A stretch of 64,000 nucleotides of DNA, taken from contig VXQP01000078.1 of assembly GCA_009838965.1 (NCBI GenBank), forward strand, positions 29,957-93,956, written 5' to 3'. A program made the translations under genes and the position numbers. Position 1 is the stretch's first letter. Every line of letters begins with the position of its first letter. The notes below the pieces were generated by a model that made no database searches, was not told where the DNA came from, and saw only the letters and a list, made by a program, of their open reading frames with translations. This stretch comes from Chloroflexota bacterium (GTDB taxonomy: Bacteria > Chloroflexota > Dehalococcoidia > Lucifugimonadales > Australimonadaceae). Below, one piece after another: positions 34,518 through 42,262 of the stretch.

Positions 34518-34733
34518 ATGCGCGAAGACGACCGCTACCTCATGGAGCGGATGCGCGGCTGATACCGGAACTGAAGGGGAGACTTCGAGGAGACCACGGG
34601 TATGGTCTCGAGCGTGTTCCGGATGCCGGTCGAGGAGCTCGCCGAGCGCCTCGAAAGCATCGCCAACGAGTACGCCGGCGACCCTGAGTACGCCGAGCTT
34701 CGGTCAGCGCTGCCCGACGAGTTCCCGTTCTAA
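34518..34733 (+). other. Small ORF interrupted by two in-frame TGA codons (pseudogene or recoded)
   Basis: The frame from ATG 34518 to TAA 34731-34733 spans 71 codons but has TGA at codons 15 (34560-34562) and 19 (34572-34574). G/C-ending codons are uninterrupted before, between and after the two TGAs, and the C-terminal part MPVEELAERLESIANEYAGD looks like real protein. TACAAT lies 6 nt before the first ATG. If recoding does not occur, the only product would start at ATG 34602 (43 residues, GAGGAG 10 nt upstream). The context suits Trp at both sites (a TGG-to-TGA origin) but Sec is also possible. No family recognised. Confidence 0.5.
34590..34609 (+). promoter_or_regulatory. Hairpin 15 nt after the second in-frame TGA
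   Basis: GAGACCA and TGGTCTC form a perfect 7-bp stem with loop CGGGTA. The loop lies 22 nt after the second TGA and 34 nt after the first, a distance compatible with bacterial SECIS elements, and it contains G residues. The internal ATG 34602 overlaps the loop. The role is not established. Confidence 0.4.
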
Positions 34734-34966
34734 GGGCCTGCTGCTTCGCCAGGACTCCCGGCCTGCTCTTCTTCACTGCCCTTGCTGTTCAGCCGCGGCC
34801 AGAGCACGATCCCGGCGAGGATGGCCAGCATCACTCCGATAGCGATCACCGCACCCCACACCGCGCCGAAGTACGCGGTCCCGACGCGCTCCACGAAGAA
34901 CCCCAGGGCCACCATCGTGGCTGCCCGCCCGACGAAGCTTGCAGCATCGAGCTGTTTGTCCTTCAT
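34730..34966 (-). CDS. Small two-helix membrane protein
   Basis: 78 residues: polar N-terminus, hydrophobic helices at about 14-24 and 30-57, then WPRLNSKGSEEEQAG as a charged tail. GGGTGG lies upstream of the ATG. The stop overlaps the TAA of the convergent small ORF by 4 nt. Unrecognised. Confidence 0.55.
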   Translation of the reverse strand: MKDKQLDAASFVGRAATMVALGFFVERVGTAYFGAVWGAVIAIGVMLAILAGIVLWPRLNSKGSEEEQAGSPGEAAGP

Positions 34967-34983
34967 GAAGCCACCCGGGATGC

Positions 34984-35742
34984 CTATGACAGAGGGACGC
35001 GCATCGGCGGGTTCTGGTGGATGAGCGGGTGGCCGCCGTCCCAGTGGTCGCGAAGGCCGGTCATCGCCTGCACGTGGCCGTCATACTCGAGGTTCCACGC
35101 CGTCAGCCCGAGGCGTACCGCGCGCCGGATCTTGTCCTGCATCTCGTCGGTGGTCGCGTAGCGCCTGATGACGTCGATCTGGCTCTGACCGTGCCCCACG
35201 TCCTGCTCGGCGTGGATGCGGTACGTCTCCGCCGCCCACTCCGAGAAACCATAGTGACCGACGAGCGCCGGATAGGCGGACGCCGCCGCGCCATCCGGTC
35301 CGCCGTGCTGGCTCTCCACGAACGCCAGCATCGCGACGCCCTCGAGCGCAGAGCGCCGCTGGCAGTGGCCGAGGATCATCTCGATAGCGGCGAGCGTGCC
35401 GGGCGCCGGGTCCGCGTTGTCGGCGTCCTCGCGCGACACGCCGCCCTCCTCCAGGAACTGGAACATTATGTCGACGTGGTTACGCTCCCCGGAGATCTCC
35501 TCCATGTAGTTCTGCATCACCGCCTCGCTGAGGCCGGGGAGACGCTCCTCGGCCGCGTGCGCCGCCATGTAGCCGAAATAGACGGGGTTCTCCCGCACGC
35601 GCAGGTAGTGTTGCACCTCGCCCGCGATGATCTGCTCGCGCGTCCACCAGTGCTCCGCGATGCCGCGGAACCACGGGTGCTCCCGCATGGGGAAGCTGTT
35701 CGCGTACGTCCAGAGTTCCTCGATGAAATCGTCGACGTGCAT
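34984..35742 (-). CDS. TenA/PqqC-like (heme-oxygenase fold) protein
   Basis: 252 residues, predicted all-helical, resembling the TenA/PqqC/CADD heme-oxygenase-like fold. Helices carry conserved-looking acidic and His residues: EHWWTREQIIAGEVQHYLRVRE near residue 30, EEISGERNHVDIMFQFLE near 85, FVESQH near 147 and HAEQDVGHGQ near 180. That series of E/H residues suits a diiron oxidase of the HDO class. The reaction is unknown; PQQ biosynthesis genes are absent. GGAGGGG precedes the ATG, and TACGAT at 35770-35765 is a possible -10. Confidence 0.75.
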   Translation of the reverse strand: MHVDDFIEELWTYANSFPMREHPWFRGIAEHWWTREQIIAGEVQHYLRVRENPVYFGYMAAHAAEERLPGLSEAVMQNYMEEISGERNHVDIMFQFLEEGGVSREDADNADPAPGTLAAIEMILGHCQRRSALEGVAMLAFVESQHGGPDGAAASAYPALVGHYGFSEWAAETYRIHAEQDVGHGQSQIDVIRRYATTDEMQDKIRRAVRLGLTAWNLEYDGHVQAMTGLRDHWDGGHPLIHQNPPMRVPLS

Positions 35743-35803
35743 GGCACCCCTCCTCTACGCGGACATCGTACACCCGCCGCCAAGTCCGGTTAGAGTATCC
35801 CGT

Positions 35804-36769
35804 ATGAGAGCCGTCCTTCTCGAAACCGCAGGGCCGGCGCTGCACCTGCGCGACGCGGTGCTGCCCGACCCGCAGCCGGCACCGGACGAGGCGTTGCTGC
35901 GCGTGACTTCGTGCGGGTTCTCCCACCACGACGCGCTCATCATGGAGGGCGCGCTCCGGCGGGGCGTGACGCTGCCCCGGGTCCTCGGGCATGAGGTCGC
36001 GGGCGTGGTGTGCGGGGTCGGTGATGGTGTGCCCACGCGTCTCATCGGAACCGAGGCCGTGGTCATGCCGGGCGACATCGGACACCGGCGCGACGGCGGT
36101 TTCGCGGAGATGCTGTCCGCGCCTGTGGCATCACTCGTTCCGCTCCCCCAAGGCATGGCCGCGACGGGCGGCGCACTGCTCGCCTCGCCCATCGGCGTTG
36201 CGCTCAGGGCGCTGGAGGCGTGCGGGGTCGCGGGGGGTGAGACGCTCGTGGTGACCGGCGCCAGCGGGGGCGTCGGCGCACACGCGGCGCAGGCGGCTCA
36301 TGCAATGGGCGCCAGCGTCATCGGCATCACCGGCTCCCCTGAGAAGGCGCAGCGACTCGAGGGCGAGCCGTGGCTCGACGCCGTCCTGCTCGACGATGAG
36401 CCATGGGAGGAAGTCGTCGCGGCGCTGACCGGCGACATGGGCGCGGACGCCGCGCTCGACACGACCGGAACGTCGCTGGGGCGGCTCGTCGCAGCTATGC
36501 GGCAGGGCGGGCGCATCGCGCTCGTGGGGCAGACCTCGCCGGACGCCGCGCCATTCGCCCCTGCTGAGGCGATCTTTCGGGAGTTGACGCTCGTAGGGAG
36601 CCTGGGCGTCGAGCGGCGGCACGTGGAACGCGCGCTGTCGCTGGTGGCGGGGGGACAGGTGACGCCGCTCGTCCACGAGGAGTTGCCGCTGTCGGTGGAG
36701 TCGGTGACGTGCGCCTACCGCGCGGTCAAGCGGCGCGAGGTCCTGGGGCGAGTGGTGCTTCGGCCGTAG
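35804..36769 (+). CDS. Medium-chain alcohol dehydrogenase/quinone oxidoreductase family protein
   Basis: 321-residue MDR-family oxidoreductase. The GroES-like N-domain carries VLGHEVAGVV (residues 60-69), and the NAD(P)-binding domain has VTGASGGVGAHAAQAA (about 146-161). The structural-zinc cysteine cluster is absent, and C38 and H61 are the only catalytic-zinc-like positions, so zinc use is unclear. The start at 35804 has TAGAGT 7 nt upstream, a leaderless arrangement. The open frame reaches further back but runs across the TenA-like gene on the other strand. Confidence 0.88.
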   Translation: MRAVLLETAGPALHLRDAVLPDPQPAPDEALLRVTSCGFSHHDALIMEGALRRGVTLPRVLGHEVAGVVCGVGDGVPTRLIGTEAVVMPGDIGHRRDGGFAEMLSAPVASLVPLPQGMAATGGALLASPIGVALRALEACGVAGGETLVVTGASGGVGAHAAQAAHAMGASVIGITGSPEKAQRLEGEPWLDAVLLDDEPWEEVVAALTGDMGADAALDTTGTSLGRLVAAMRQGGRIALVGQTSPDAAPFAPAEAIFRELTLVGSLGVERRHVERALSLVAGGQVTPLVHEELPLSVESVTCAYRAVKRREVLGRVVLRP

Positions 36770-36773
36770 GGTT

Positions 36774-37721
36774 CTAGGCGGTGGCGCGCTTGAAGCGGAC
36801 GCGGCGCCAGAAGCGGCCTATCTCGCCCTCGTCCCAGGAGACGAGGAGCAGGCTCGCAATGAAGATGGAGCTGTACGTCCCCACCGTGACGCCCGCGAGC
36901 AGCACGTAGAGCAGCGGGCGGATGGAAGGGCCGGCGAAGAGGAGCAGCGCGACGACGACCACGATGAGCGTGATGGACGTGTTCAGCGAGCGGGCTATCG
37001 TCTCGCGGACGCTCAGGTTCACGAGCTCGCGCGTGCTCACTCCGGCGTAGCGCGCAACGTTCTCGCGCAGGCGGTCGAAGACGACGATGGTGTCGTTGAC
37101 GCTGTAGCCGATGGTGGTGAGCACCCCGGTGATGAACATGGCGTTCACTTCGAGGTTGATCGTCTCGCCCAGCACCGAGAAGACGCCCAGGACGATGAAG
37201 ACGTCGTGCACGAGCGCGACGACGGCTGCGACGCCGTAGCGGAACGGCGACGGCACGCGGCGGAACGCCCACGTCACGTAGACCAGGATGACGAGTGAGG
37301 CCACGATGACGGCGATGGTGGCGTTGCGCACGTTCTCCGAGCCGATGATGCCGGAGACCGAGTCGAACGAGCCGATCTCCACCGTGCCGGCCTCCGCGAG
37401 CGCATCCCGCACCCGGGACTCGTCGCCGCGGCGCACCACGTTCCCGGCGGCGTCGCGCTCATCCAGTTCCAGGATACCGAGGCGGATGAAGAACGTGTTG
37501 CCGCCGGAACCCTGCACGATGGCGTCCGGCTGGCCCGCGCGGGTAAGCGCGTCCACGACCCGAGAGGAGGTCACGTCCGTCTCGTAAGTGGCGGTGATGG
37601 CCGCGCCTCCGGTGAAGTCGATGCCCGGTTTCAACTGGAACGAGATGAGCGACGCGGCGGAAAGGAGCACCAGCAGCGCCGAGATGCCGAAGAACCACTT
37701 GCGGAAGCTGGCGACGCGCAT
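36774..37721 (-). CDS. secF: Protein translocase subunit SecF
   Basis: 315 residues, six helices. Signatures: PGIDFTGGAAI after the first helix (D1 motif of SecD/F), GSENVRNA near residue 130 and VGYSVNDTIVVFDRLRENV (here GYSVNDTIVVFDRLREN). It uses the proton motive force to aid late steps of Sec export. The ATG is embedded in the secD stop (TGATG), so the two are translationally coupled. Confidence 0.96.
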   Translation of the reverse strand: MRVASFRKWFFGISALLVLLSAASLISFQLKPGIDFTGGAAITATYETDVTSSRVVDALTRAGQPDAIVQGSGGNTFFIRLGILELDERDAAGNVVRRGDESRVRDALAEAGTVEIGSFDSVSGIIGSENVRNATIAVIVASLVILVYVTWAFRRVPSPFRYGVAAVVALVHDVFIVLGVFSVLGETINLEVNAMFITGVLTTIGYSVNDTIVVFDRLRENVARYAGVSTRELVNLSVRETIARSLNTSITLIVVVVALLLFAGPSIRPLLYVLLAGVTVGTYSSIFIASLLLVSWDEGEIGRFWRRVRFKRATA

Positions 37722-39079
37722 CAGCCGCCTCCTCCCGCCGGCGCAGCACGGTCGCGCCTGCCTGCGTCGGGAGTGAAGAGCCGCGCGGAGCGCCGCAGCC
37801 ACGTCGCGGCGACGATGCCCAACAGGTTCCGGCTGATGAAGATGGCGGTGAACATGCTCGTGAGCACGCCGAGGAGCAGGGCTACCGCGAAGCCGGTCAC
37901 CGCCGAGTTCGCCGACCCGCTGCCGAAGAAGAAGAGCACGAGCGCGATGAGGATGGTGGAGACGTTGCCGTCACGGATGGACGGCCAGGCACGGTTGAAG
38001 CCGATCTGCATGGCCAGCTGCACGGTGCGGCCTATCTGCAGCTCCTCCTTTAACCGCTCGAAGATGAGGATGTTGGCGTCCACCGCCATACCGAGCGAGA
38101 GGACGAACCCGGCCAGCCCCGCGAGCGTGAGCGTCACCGGAATGAGTTTGAAGAGGGCGAGGACGATGAGGATGTAGCAGATGAGCGCCATGCCGGCGAC
38201 GACCCCGGAGACCCGGTAGTAGGCCGCCATGAAGAAGAGCACCAGGAGCAGTCCGACGCCGCCCGCGATGAGCGCCTCGTCCAGCGACTGCGCGCCGAGC
38301 GACCCCGCCACGACGCTGGACGATAGTTCCTCGATGTCCACCGGCAGGCGCCCGGACTCGACCTGTATCGCGAGCTGCCGCACCTCTTCCGCGGTGAAGG
38401 TGCCCTGGATGATGCCGACGCCTGCAAGGATGGGGCTGTTCACGACCGCAGACACGAGCACCTCGCCGTCCAGCACGAACGCCAACTGGTCCGGGCTGTC
38501 GGTGATGTTCGTGGAGAAGATGCGCTGCGTCATCACCGCGAACTGCTGCGCTGCATCCCGGTTCAGCTCGAAGCTCAGGACCGGCCGGTTCGTCGTCTGG
38601 TCCTGGCTCGGGAAGGCGCGGGCCATGTCGCCACCGGTGAGCCCGCTCGGGCGGTCTTCGAACGCGGTGCAGGAGGCGTTGTCGCAGATGCGCTCGACGA
38701 TCTCCAACTGCGCGGTCTGACCAATGAGGTCCTTCGCCTGCTGGGTGTCCTCGACCCCGGGCAGCTGGATGAGCAGCCGGTCCTCGCCGAGTTGCTGGAT
38801 GGACGGTTCGGCTACGCCGAGCCGGTCGATGCGCCGCGTGATGGTGCTAACGAGGCCCTGCATCTGCTCTGCGGTCGGGACTTCGCCTTCCACTCCTGCC
38901 TGGTAGATGAGCTGGGTGCCGCCCGCGAGGTCCAGCCCCAGCCGCAGGCCGAGGATGTCCTGCGAACCACGCGCGCCGATGCCGGGTATGCGGTAGTCCG
39001 GCACAGCGAGCGCAGCAGCAGCGACGCCAACTATGACGATGATGGCGAGTAGTGATTTCCAGCGAAGTTGGCGGAGCAT
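37721..39079 (-). CDS. secD: Protein translocase subunit SecD
   Basis: 452 residues from ATG 39079. N-terminal membrane helix, then GLDLAGGTQLIYQ (the D1 block), the large periplasmic P1 region and five C-terminal helices including GMAVDANILIFERLKEEL. Length is short of E. coli SecD (615) but usual for Gram-positive and Chloroflexota proteins. An extended -10 box TGCTAGAAT (39147-39139) lies upstream. Confidence 0.96.
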   Translation of the reverse strand: MLRQLRWKSLLAIIVIVGVAAAALAVPDYRIPGIGARGSQDILGLRLGLDLAGGTQLIYQAGVEGEVPTAEQMQGLVSTITRRIDRLGVAEPSIQQLGEDRLLIQLPGVEDTQQAKDLIGQTAQLEIVERICDNASCTAFEDRPSGLTGGDMARAFPSQDQTTNRPVLSFELNRDAAQQFAVMTQRIFSTNITDSPDQLAFVLDGEVLVSAVVNSPILAGVGIIQGTFTAEEVRQLAIQVESGRLPVDIEELSSSVVAGSLGAQSLDEALIAGGVGLLLVLFFMAAYYRVSGVVAGMALICYILIVLALFKLIPVTLTLAGLAGFVLSLGMAVDANILIFERLKEELQIGRTVQLAMQIGFNRAWPSIRDGNVSTILIALVLFFFGSGSANSAVTGFAVALLLGVLTSMFTAIFISRNLLGIVAATWLRRSARLFTPDAGRRDRAAPAGGGG

Positions 39080-39138
39080 TCCTTCCCGTTTCACACGACG
39101 CGCCGCGCACAGTGAAGCGCACGGCGCAACGAGGAGCC

Positions 39139-39147
39139 ATTCTAGCA
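39139..39147 (-). promoter_or_regulatory. Extended -10 promoter for secDF (TGCTAGAAT)
   Basis: Minus-strand TG-C-TAGAAT lies 60 nt before the secD ATG, in the divergent region shared with the binding-lipoprotein gene, whose own TGCTACACT box is at 39236-39244 on the plus strand. Confidence 0.5.
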
Positions 39148-39235
39148 GGAAGCGCGCTCCCGCGTGAACCACCTCTCACGACGAGAGGCGCACACCCGAG
39201 GACAGGATGCTCCGGACGGAGGCGGCAGGGCCTCG

Positions 39236-39244
39236 TGCTACACT
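39236..39244 (+). promoter_or_regulatory. Extended -10 promoter (TGCTACACT)
   Basis: Plus-strand TG-C-TACACT, 37 nt before the TTG start of the binding lipoprotein, with GGAGG between them as ribosome site. Confidence 0.5.
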
Positions 39245-39281
39245 CGCAGCCATCCCACACCGGAACTTCGGAGGTCCCCTC

Positions 39282-40463
39282 TTGAGCAACGCCGTGCGTA
39301 AGCTGCTCCTCATCCTCTGCCTGCTGCCAGTCCTTGCGCTGGGAGCCGCCGCCTGCGGCGACGGCGACGACGGCCAGGACGAGCCTTTCAGGATCGGCGT
39401 GATGGAATCTCTGACGGGCGCCGGCGAGACGTACGGCACGGTCGCGAACCAGTCCAAGCAGATAGCCGCGGACGAGATCAACGCCGCGGGCGGCATCGAC
39501 GGCCGGATGCTCGAGTTTGTCGTCGAGGACTCCAAGTGCAACGCCGCGGACGCCATCGCCGCGTACCACAAGCTCACCGACGTGGACGGTGTGAAGATCA
39601 TCCTGGGCACCTCGTGTAGCGCCGCCATGCTCGGCGTTGCGCCGCTGGCGGAGGCCGACGGGGTGATCCTGTTCTCAGGGCTGGCGAGCAACCCGGACAT
39701 CGCCAAGGCGGGGGACTACATCTTCCGCACGCAGATCAGCGACATCGAGGTCGGCATCGCCACCGGCAACACGCTCTGGGCGGACGGGATACGCACGCTC
39801 GCGACCATCACCGAGGCGACCGACTACGCCGCGGGAGTGCGGCGCACGTCGGTGGCGCAGTTCGAGCAGCGCGGCGGGAGCGTCGTGGGGGCCGAGTCGT
39901 ACGCGTCCGACATCGCCGACTTCAGAACACAGCTGACCAAGCTGTTCGAGGCCGACCCCGACGCGCTCCACATCGTGCCCCAGTCCGAGTTCTCGGCGGG
40001 CACCATCATGAAGCAGGCGCGAGAGCTCGGTTACGAGGGGCCGATCTACGCCGAGACGGTGTCGGTGGGGACGACTGCCCTCGACATCGCAGGCGACGCC
40101 GCGACGGGCATGAAAGCCATCACCGCCGACCTGGACCCGGCCAACGAGAAGGCGCAGGAGGTGCTGGCCAACTTCCGTGAGCGCTACAACTACGTGACGC
40201 TGCCGTGGCACCTGGGCTCCGCGTACGACGACGTCTATATCACAGCGGAGTGCCTCAGGCAGACCGGCGACGACCAGGATGCGGACGGCTTCCGCGACTG
40301 CATGTACGGCATCACGTGGAGCGGCGCCATCGGCGACGACTACAGCTTTGACGCGGACGGCGAGGTTGTCGGGCTCTCGCGGGTGGTCGTGGAGGTCCTG
40401 CCGACAGCCGAGCGCACCGCGGACAGGAAGTACAAGGTGCTTGGCCCCGCGCCGAGGGGTTAG
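39282..40463 (+). CDS. ABC transporter substrate-binding lipoprotein (LivJ-like), second copy
   Basis: 393 residues from TTG 39282, chosen because GGAGG lies 7 nt upstream and the signal peptide then begins at residue 1. The lipobox is LGAAAC with the lipidated Cys near residue 24. The rest has the type I binding fold (FRIGVMESLTGAGETYGTVANQSKQ; ILGTSCSAAMLGVAPLAEADGV). The ligand is unknown: branched-chain amino acids or aromatic acids are usual. It is not adjacent to permease or ATPase genes and differs clearly from the lipoprotein at 13520-14788. Confidence 0.9.
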   Translation: MSNAVRKLLLILCLLPVLALGAAACGDGDDGQDEPFRIGVMESLTGAGETYGTVANQSKQIAADEINAAGGIDGRMLEFVVEDSKCNAADAIAAYHKLTDVDGVKIILGTSCSAAMLGVAPLAEADGVILFSGLASNPDIAKAGDYIFRTQISDIEVGIATGNTLWADGIRTLATITEATDYAAGVRRTSVAQFEQRGGSVVGAESYASDIADFRTQLTKLFEADPDALHIVPQSEFSAGTIMKQARELGYEGPIYAETVSVGTTALDIAGDAATGMKAITADLDPANEKAQEVLANFRERYNYVTLPWHLGSAYDDVYITAECLRQTGDDQDADGFRDCMYGITWSGAIGDDYSFDADGEVVGLSRVVVEVLPTAERTADRKYKVLGPAPRG

Positions 40464-40466
40464 GAC

Positions 40467-40519
40467 GCGGTTCGACAAGCTCCGCCACCTCGACGCGCTC
40501 AGCGAGTACCCCTAACCGC
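40467..40519. repeat. REP-like palindromic repeat, copy 2
   Basis: GCGGTT (40467-40472) and AACCGC (40514-40519) bound a 53-nt unit that starts GGTTCGACAAGCTC, shared with the repeat after holA. GGTTAGG and CCTAACC overlap the ends. It sits between the lipoprotein gene and a convergent small gene. Confidence 0.45.
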
Positions 40520-40524
40520 ACCAC

Positions 40525-40824
40525 TCAGCATCCATTTGCGCACATCAGGACTAGGAGCGGCCAGAGCAGCAACGACAAGACATCGTCGACATCGTAGTGG
40601 GGAATGATCTGGACACCCAGAACCACATAGAAGCTTAGTGAACCCACGGCCCATACCGAAATGAGAGCCACATACCGTGGCCTATGTCCTCGGCAGGCGT
40701 GCACGAGGGCAAACGCGGCAAGCGATATCCCCGCCCAAATCATGAACAGCAAGAGGCCGAAGAGAGTGTTACCAAAGTCTCCCATGGCTGGGCCCTCCGC
40801 CATCTGTCCTCCGACCTCGCTCAT
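40525..40824 (-). CDS. Small hydrophobic membrane protein
   Basis: 99 residues, three predicted helices (about 20-42, 50-68 and 75-95) with a Cys/Gly/Cys-type end. GC is lower than in neighbours (about 52-55%). No family recognised and no clear ribosome site. Codon use is weaker than in flanking genes, so it may be an acquired or marginal gene. Confidence 0.5.
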   Translation of the reverse strand: MSEVGGQMAEGPAMGDFGNTLFGLLLFMIWAGISLAAFALVHACRGHRPRYVALISVWAVGSLSFYVVLGVQIIPHYDVDDVLSLLLWPLLVLMCANGC

Positions 40825-40949
40825 CCATGGTGGCCTAGCCTATCAGTTGTATCGCAGCCATCGGCTCACTACGAACGCCTGCTCTTGAGCGTGCGTGGCT
40901 GCACGCCTATGATGGCTGCGACACCCTCACGGTGCGAGGAGGTGGGGAG

Positions 40950-42182
40950 ATGCAGATCGTTCTCGATAACGCTGCGCTGCTGCTGGTCGACGTTCAACGC
41001 GACGCCCTCCATCCCGACGGAGCGCTGGGTCGCGCTGGGCAGGCGCCCGACGCCACCGAGGCGTCTCGCCTCATAGCAACGTGGGGCGGACTCATCGACC
41101 TCATGCGCGAGGCAGGCAGGCCCATCGTATGGGTAAAGACCAGCCTGCGCCCCGACTTCGCCGACAGCACCTACGCGCCTCTCTGGCTGGAGCGCCGCCT
41201 GGCAGAGACCGGGCCGTCCTTCATAGAGGGTTCGTGGGGCGCTGAACTCATGGATGGGCTCGACGCCGCGCCGGACGACTACGTCGTCGTCAAGAAGGGG
41301 CACAGCGCCTACGACAACACGCACCTCGACCGCCTCCTCACGAACCTCGGCGTCACCCAGTGCATCGTCGTTGGCGGCGGGGTGACGGACTCGATCGCCG
41401 AGACCGCCCGCACCGGAGGGCGATTGGGATACGAGCAGTTCGTGGTCGAGGACGCACTCTACCCGCCGAACGCCGCGAAGCTGCACGCGCCGCGCAAGCA
41501 GGCCGAGGTCGTGCTCGCGGAAGACGTCTATGCCGCCGCATCCGCCGCGCCGCCGTCCCCACGGCCTGGCCCCGACTACGCGATGGTGCTCGTGGACATG
41601 CAGAACGACTTCATGAACGCGGAGCGCCCGCACGTCCTCTACGGCCTCAGCGACCCGATGCCGGAGGAGAAGCGGGTGAGCATCGTCGAGAACACGCAGC
41701 AGTTGAGCGCGGCGATGCGCGAGCGCGGGTGGCCCGTCGTCTACGTGCGGGTGGTGCGCCGTCAGGACAACTCGGACGACGTCCACAGCAGGACTCACCG
41801 GCGCGCACGCACGCTCCCGCCGGGGGTCACGCACTGCGCCTACGGCACGTGGGGCGCAGAGATGGTGGACGAATTGCGCCCTGAAGAGGACGACTACGTG
41901 GTCGAGAAGAAGGGCGGCAGCGGCTTCGGCTACACGCCACTGCACCGCATCCTGCGGAACCTGAACGCGCAGCGCCTCATCATGACCGGCGGAGCCGTAA
42001 CCGGTTGCGTGTGGGCGACTGCGCTCGACGGCGTCGCGCTCGGCTACGACATCACCGTCATCGCCGACGCCACGTACCCGCCGGACTCGCCCGACCTCCC
42101 ATCCCTCGCGGAGTGGTGCTCGGTGCGCCCGACCGCCGAGGTGTTGGCGAACCTGGGGGCTCCCACAGCAGCACCCCGGTAA
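40950..42182 (+). CDS. Tandem isochorismatase-like cysteine hydrolase
   Basis: 410 residues from ATG 40950 (AGGAGG 7 nt upstream) with two isochorismatase-fold domains (about 1-195 and 205-405). Domain 2 keeps the triad: D216 (VLVDMQND), Lys near 319 (VEKKGGSGF) and C353 (GGAVTGCVWATA). Domain 1 has D14 and a Lys near 114 but carries Ser148 (GGVTDSIAETA) at the nucleophile position, so it is probably not a cysteine hydrolase. Substrates of this family include isochorismate, nicotinamide and other amides. A GGTTTGCTTG stretch follows the stop. Confidence 0.85.
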   Translation: MQIVLDNAALLLVDVQRDALHPDGALGRAGQAPDATEASRLIATWGGLIDLMREAGRPIVWVKTSLRPDFADSTYAPLWLERRLAETGPSFIEGSWGAELMDGLDAAPDDYVVVKKGHSAYDNTHLDRLLTNLGVTQCIVVGGGVTDSIAETARTGGRLGYEQFVVEDALYPPNAAKLHAPRKQAEVVLAEDVYAAASAAPPSPRPGPDYAMVLVDMQNDFMNAERPHVLYGLSDPMPEEKRVSIVENTQQLSAAMRERGWPVVYVRVVRRQDNSDDVHSRTHRRARTLPPGVTHCAYGTWGAEMVDELRPEEDDYVVEKKGGSGFGYTPLHRILRNLNAQRLIMTGGAVTGCVWATALDGVALGYDITVIADATYPPDSPDLPSLAEWCSVRPTAEVLANLGAPTAAPR

Positions 42183-42262
42183 AACCGGGTGAAAACGTCG
42201 GGCTCGCCGGTTTGCTTGTTTGGCCGTAGAATGATTAACATCCGGCTACCAGTCCTGACCCC

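Noticed and set aside
34518-34733. TGA reassigned to Trp genome-wide
   Set aside because: Many genes in the window end at TGA, often inside 4-nt overlaps with the next start, so TGA is a stop here; only local recoding or decay is possible.
42183-42214. Terminator AAACCGG/CCGGTTT after the isochorismatase gene
   Set aside because: The stem is 7 bp but the loop is 18 nt and only GCTTGTTT follows; too weak to list as a feature.
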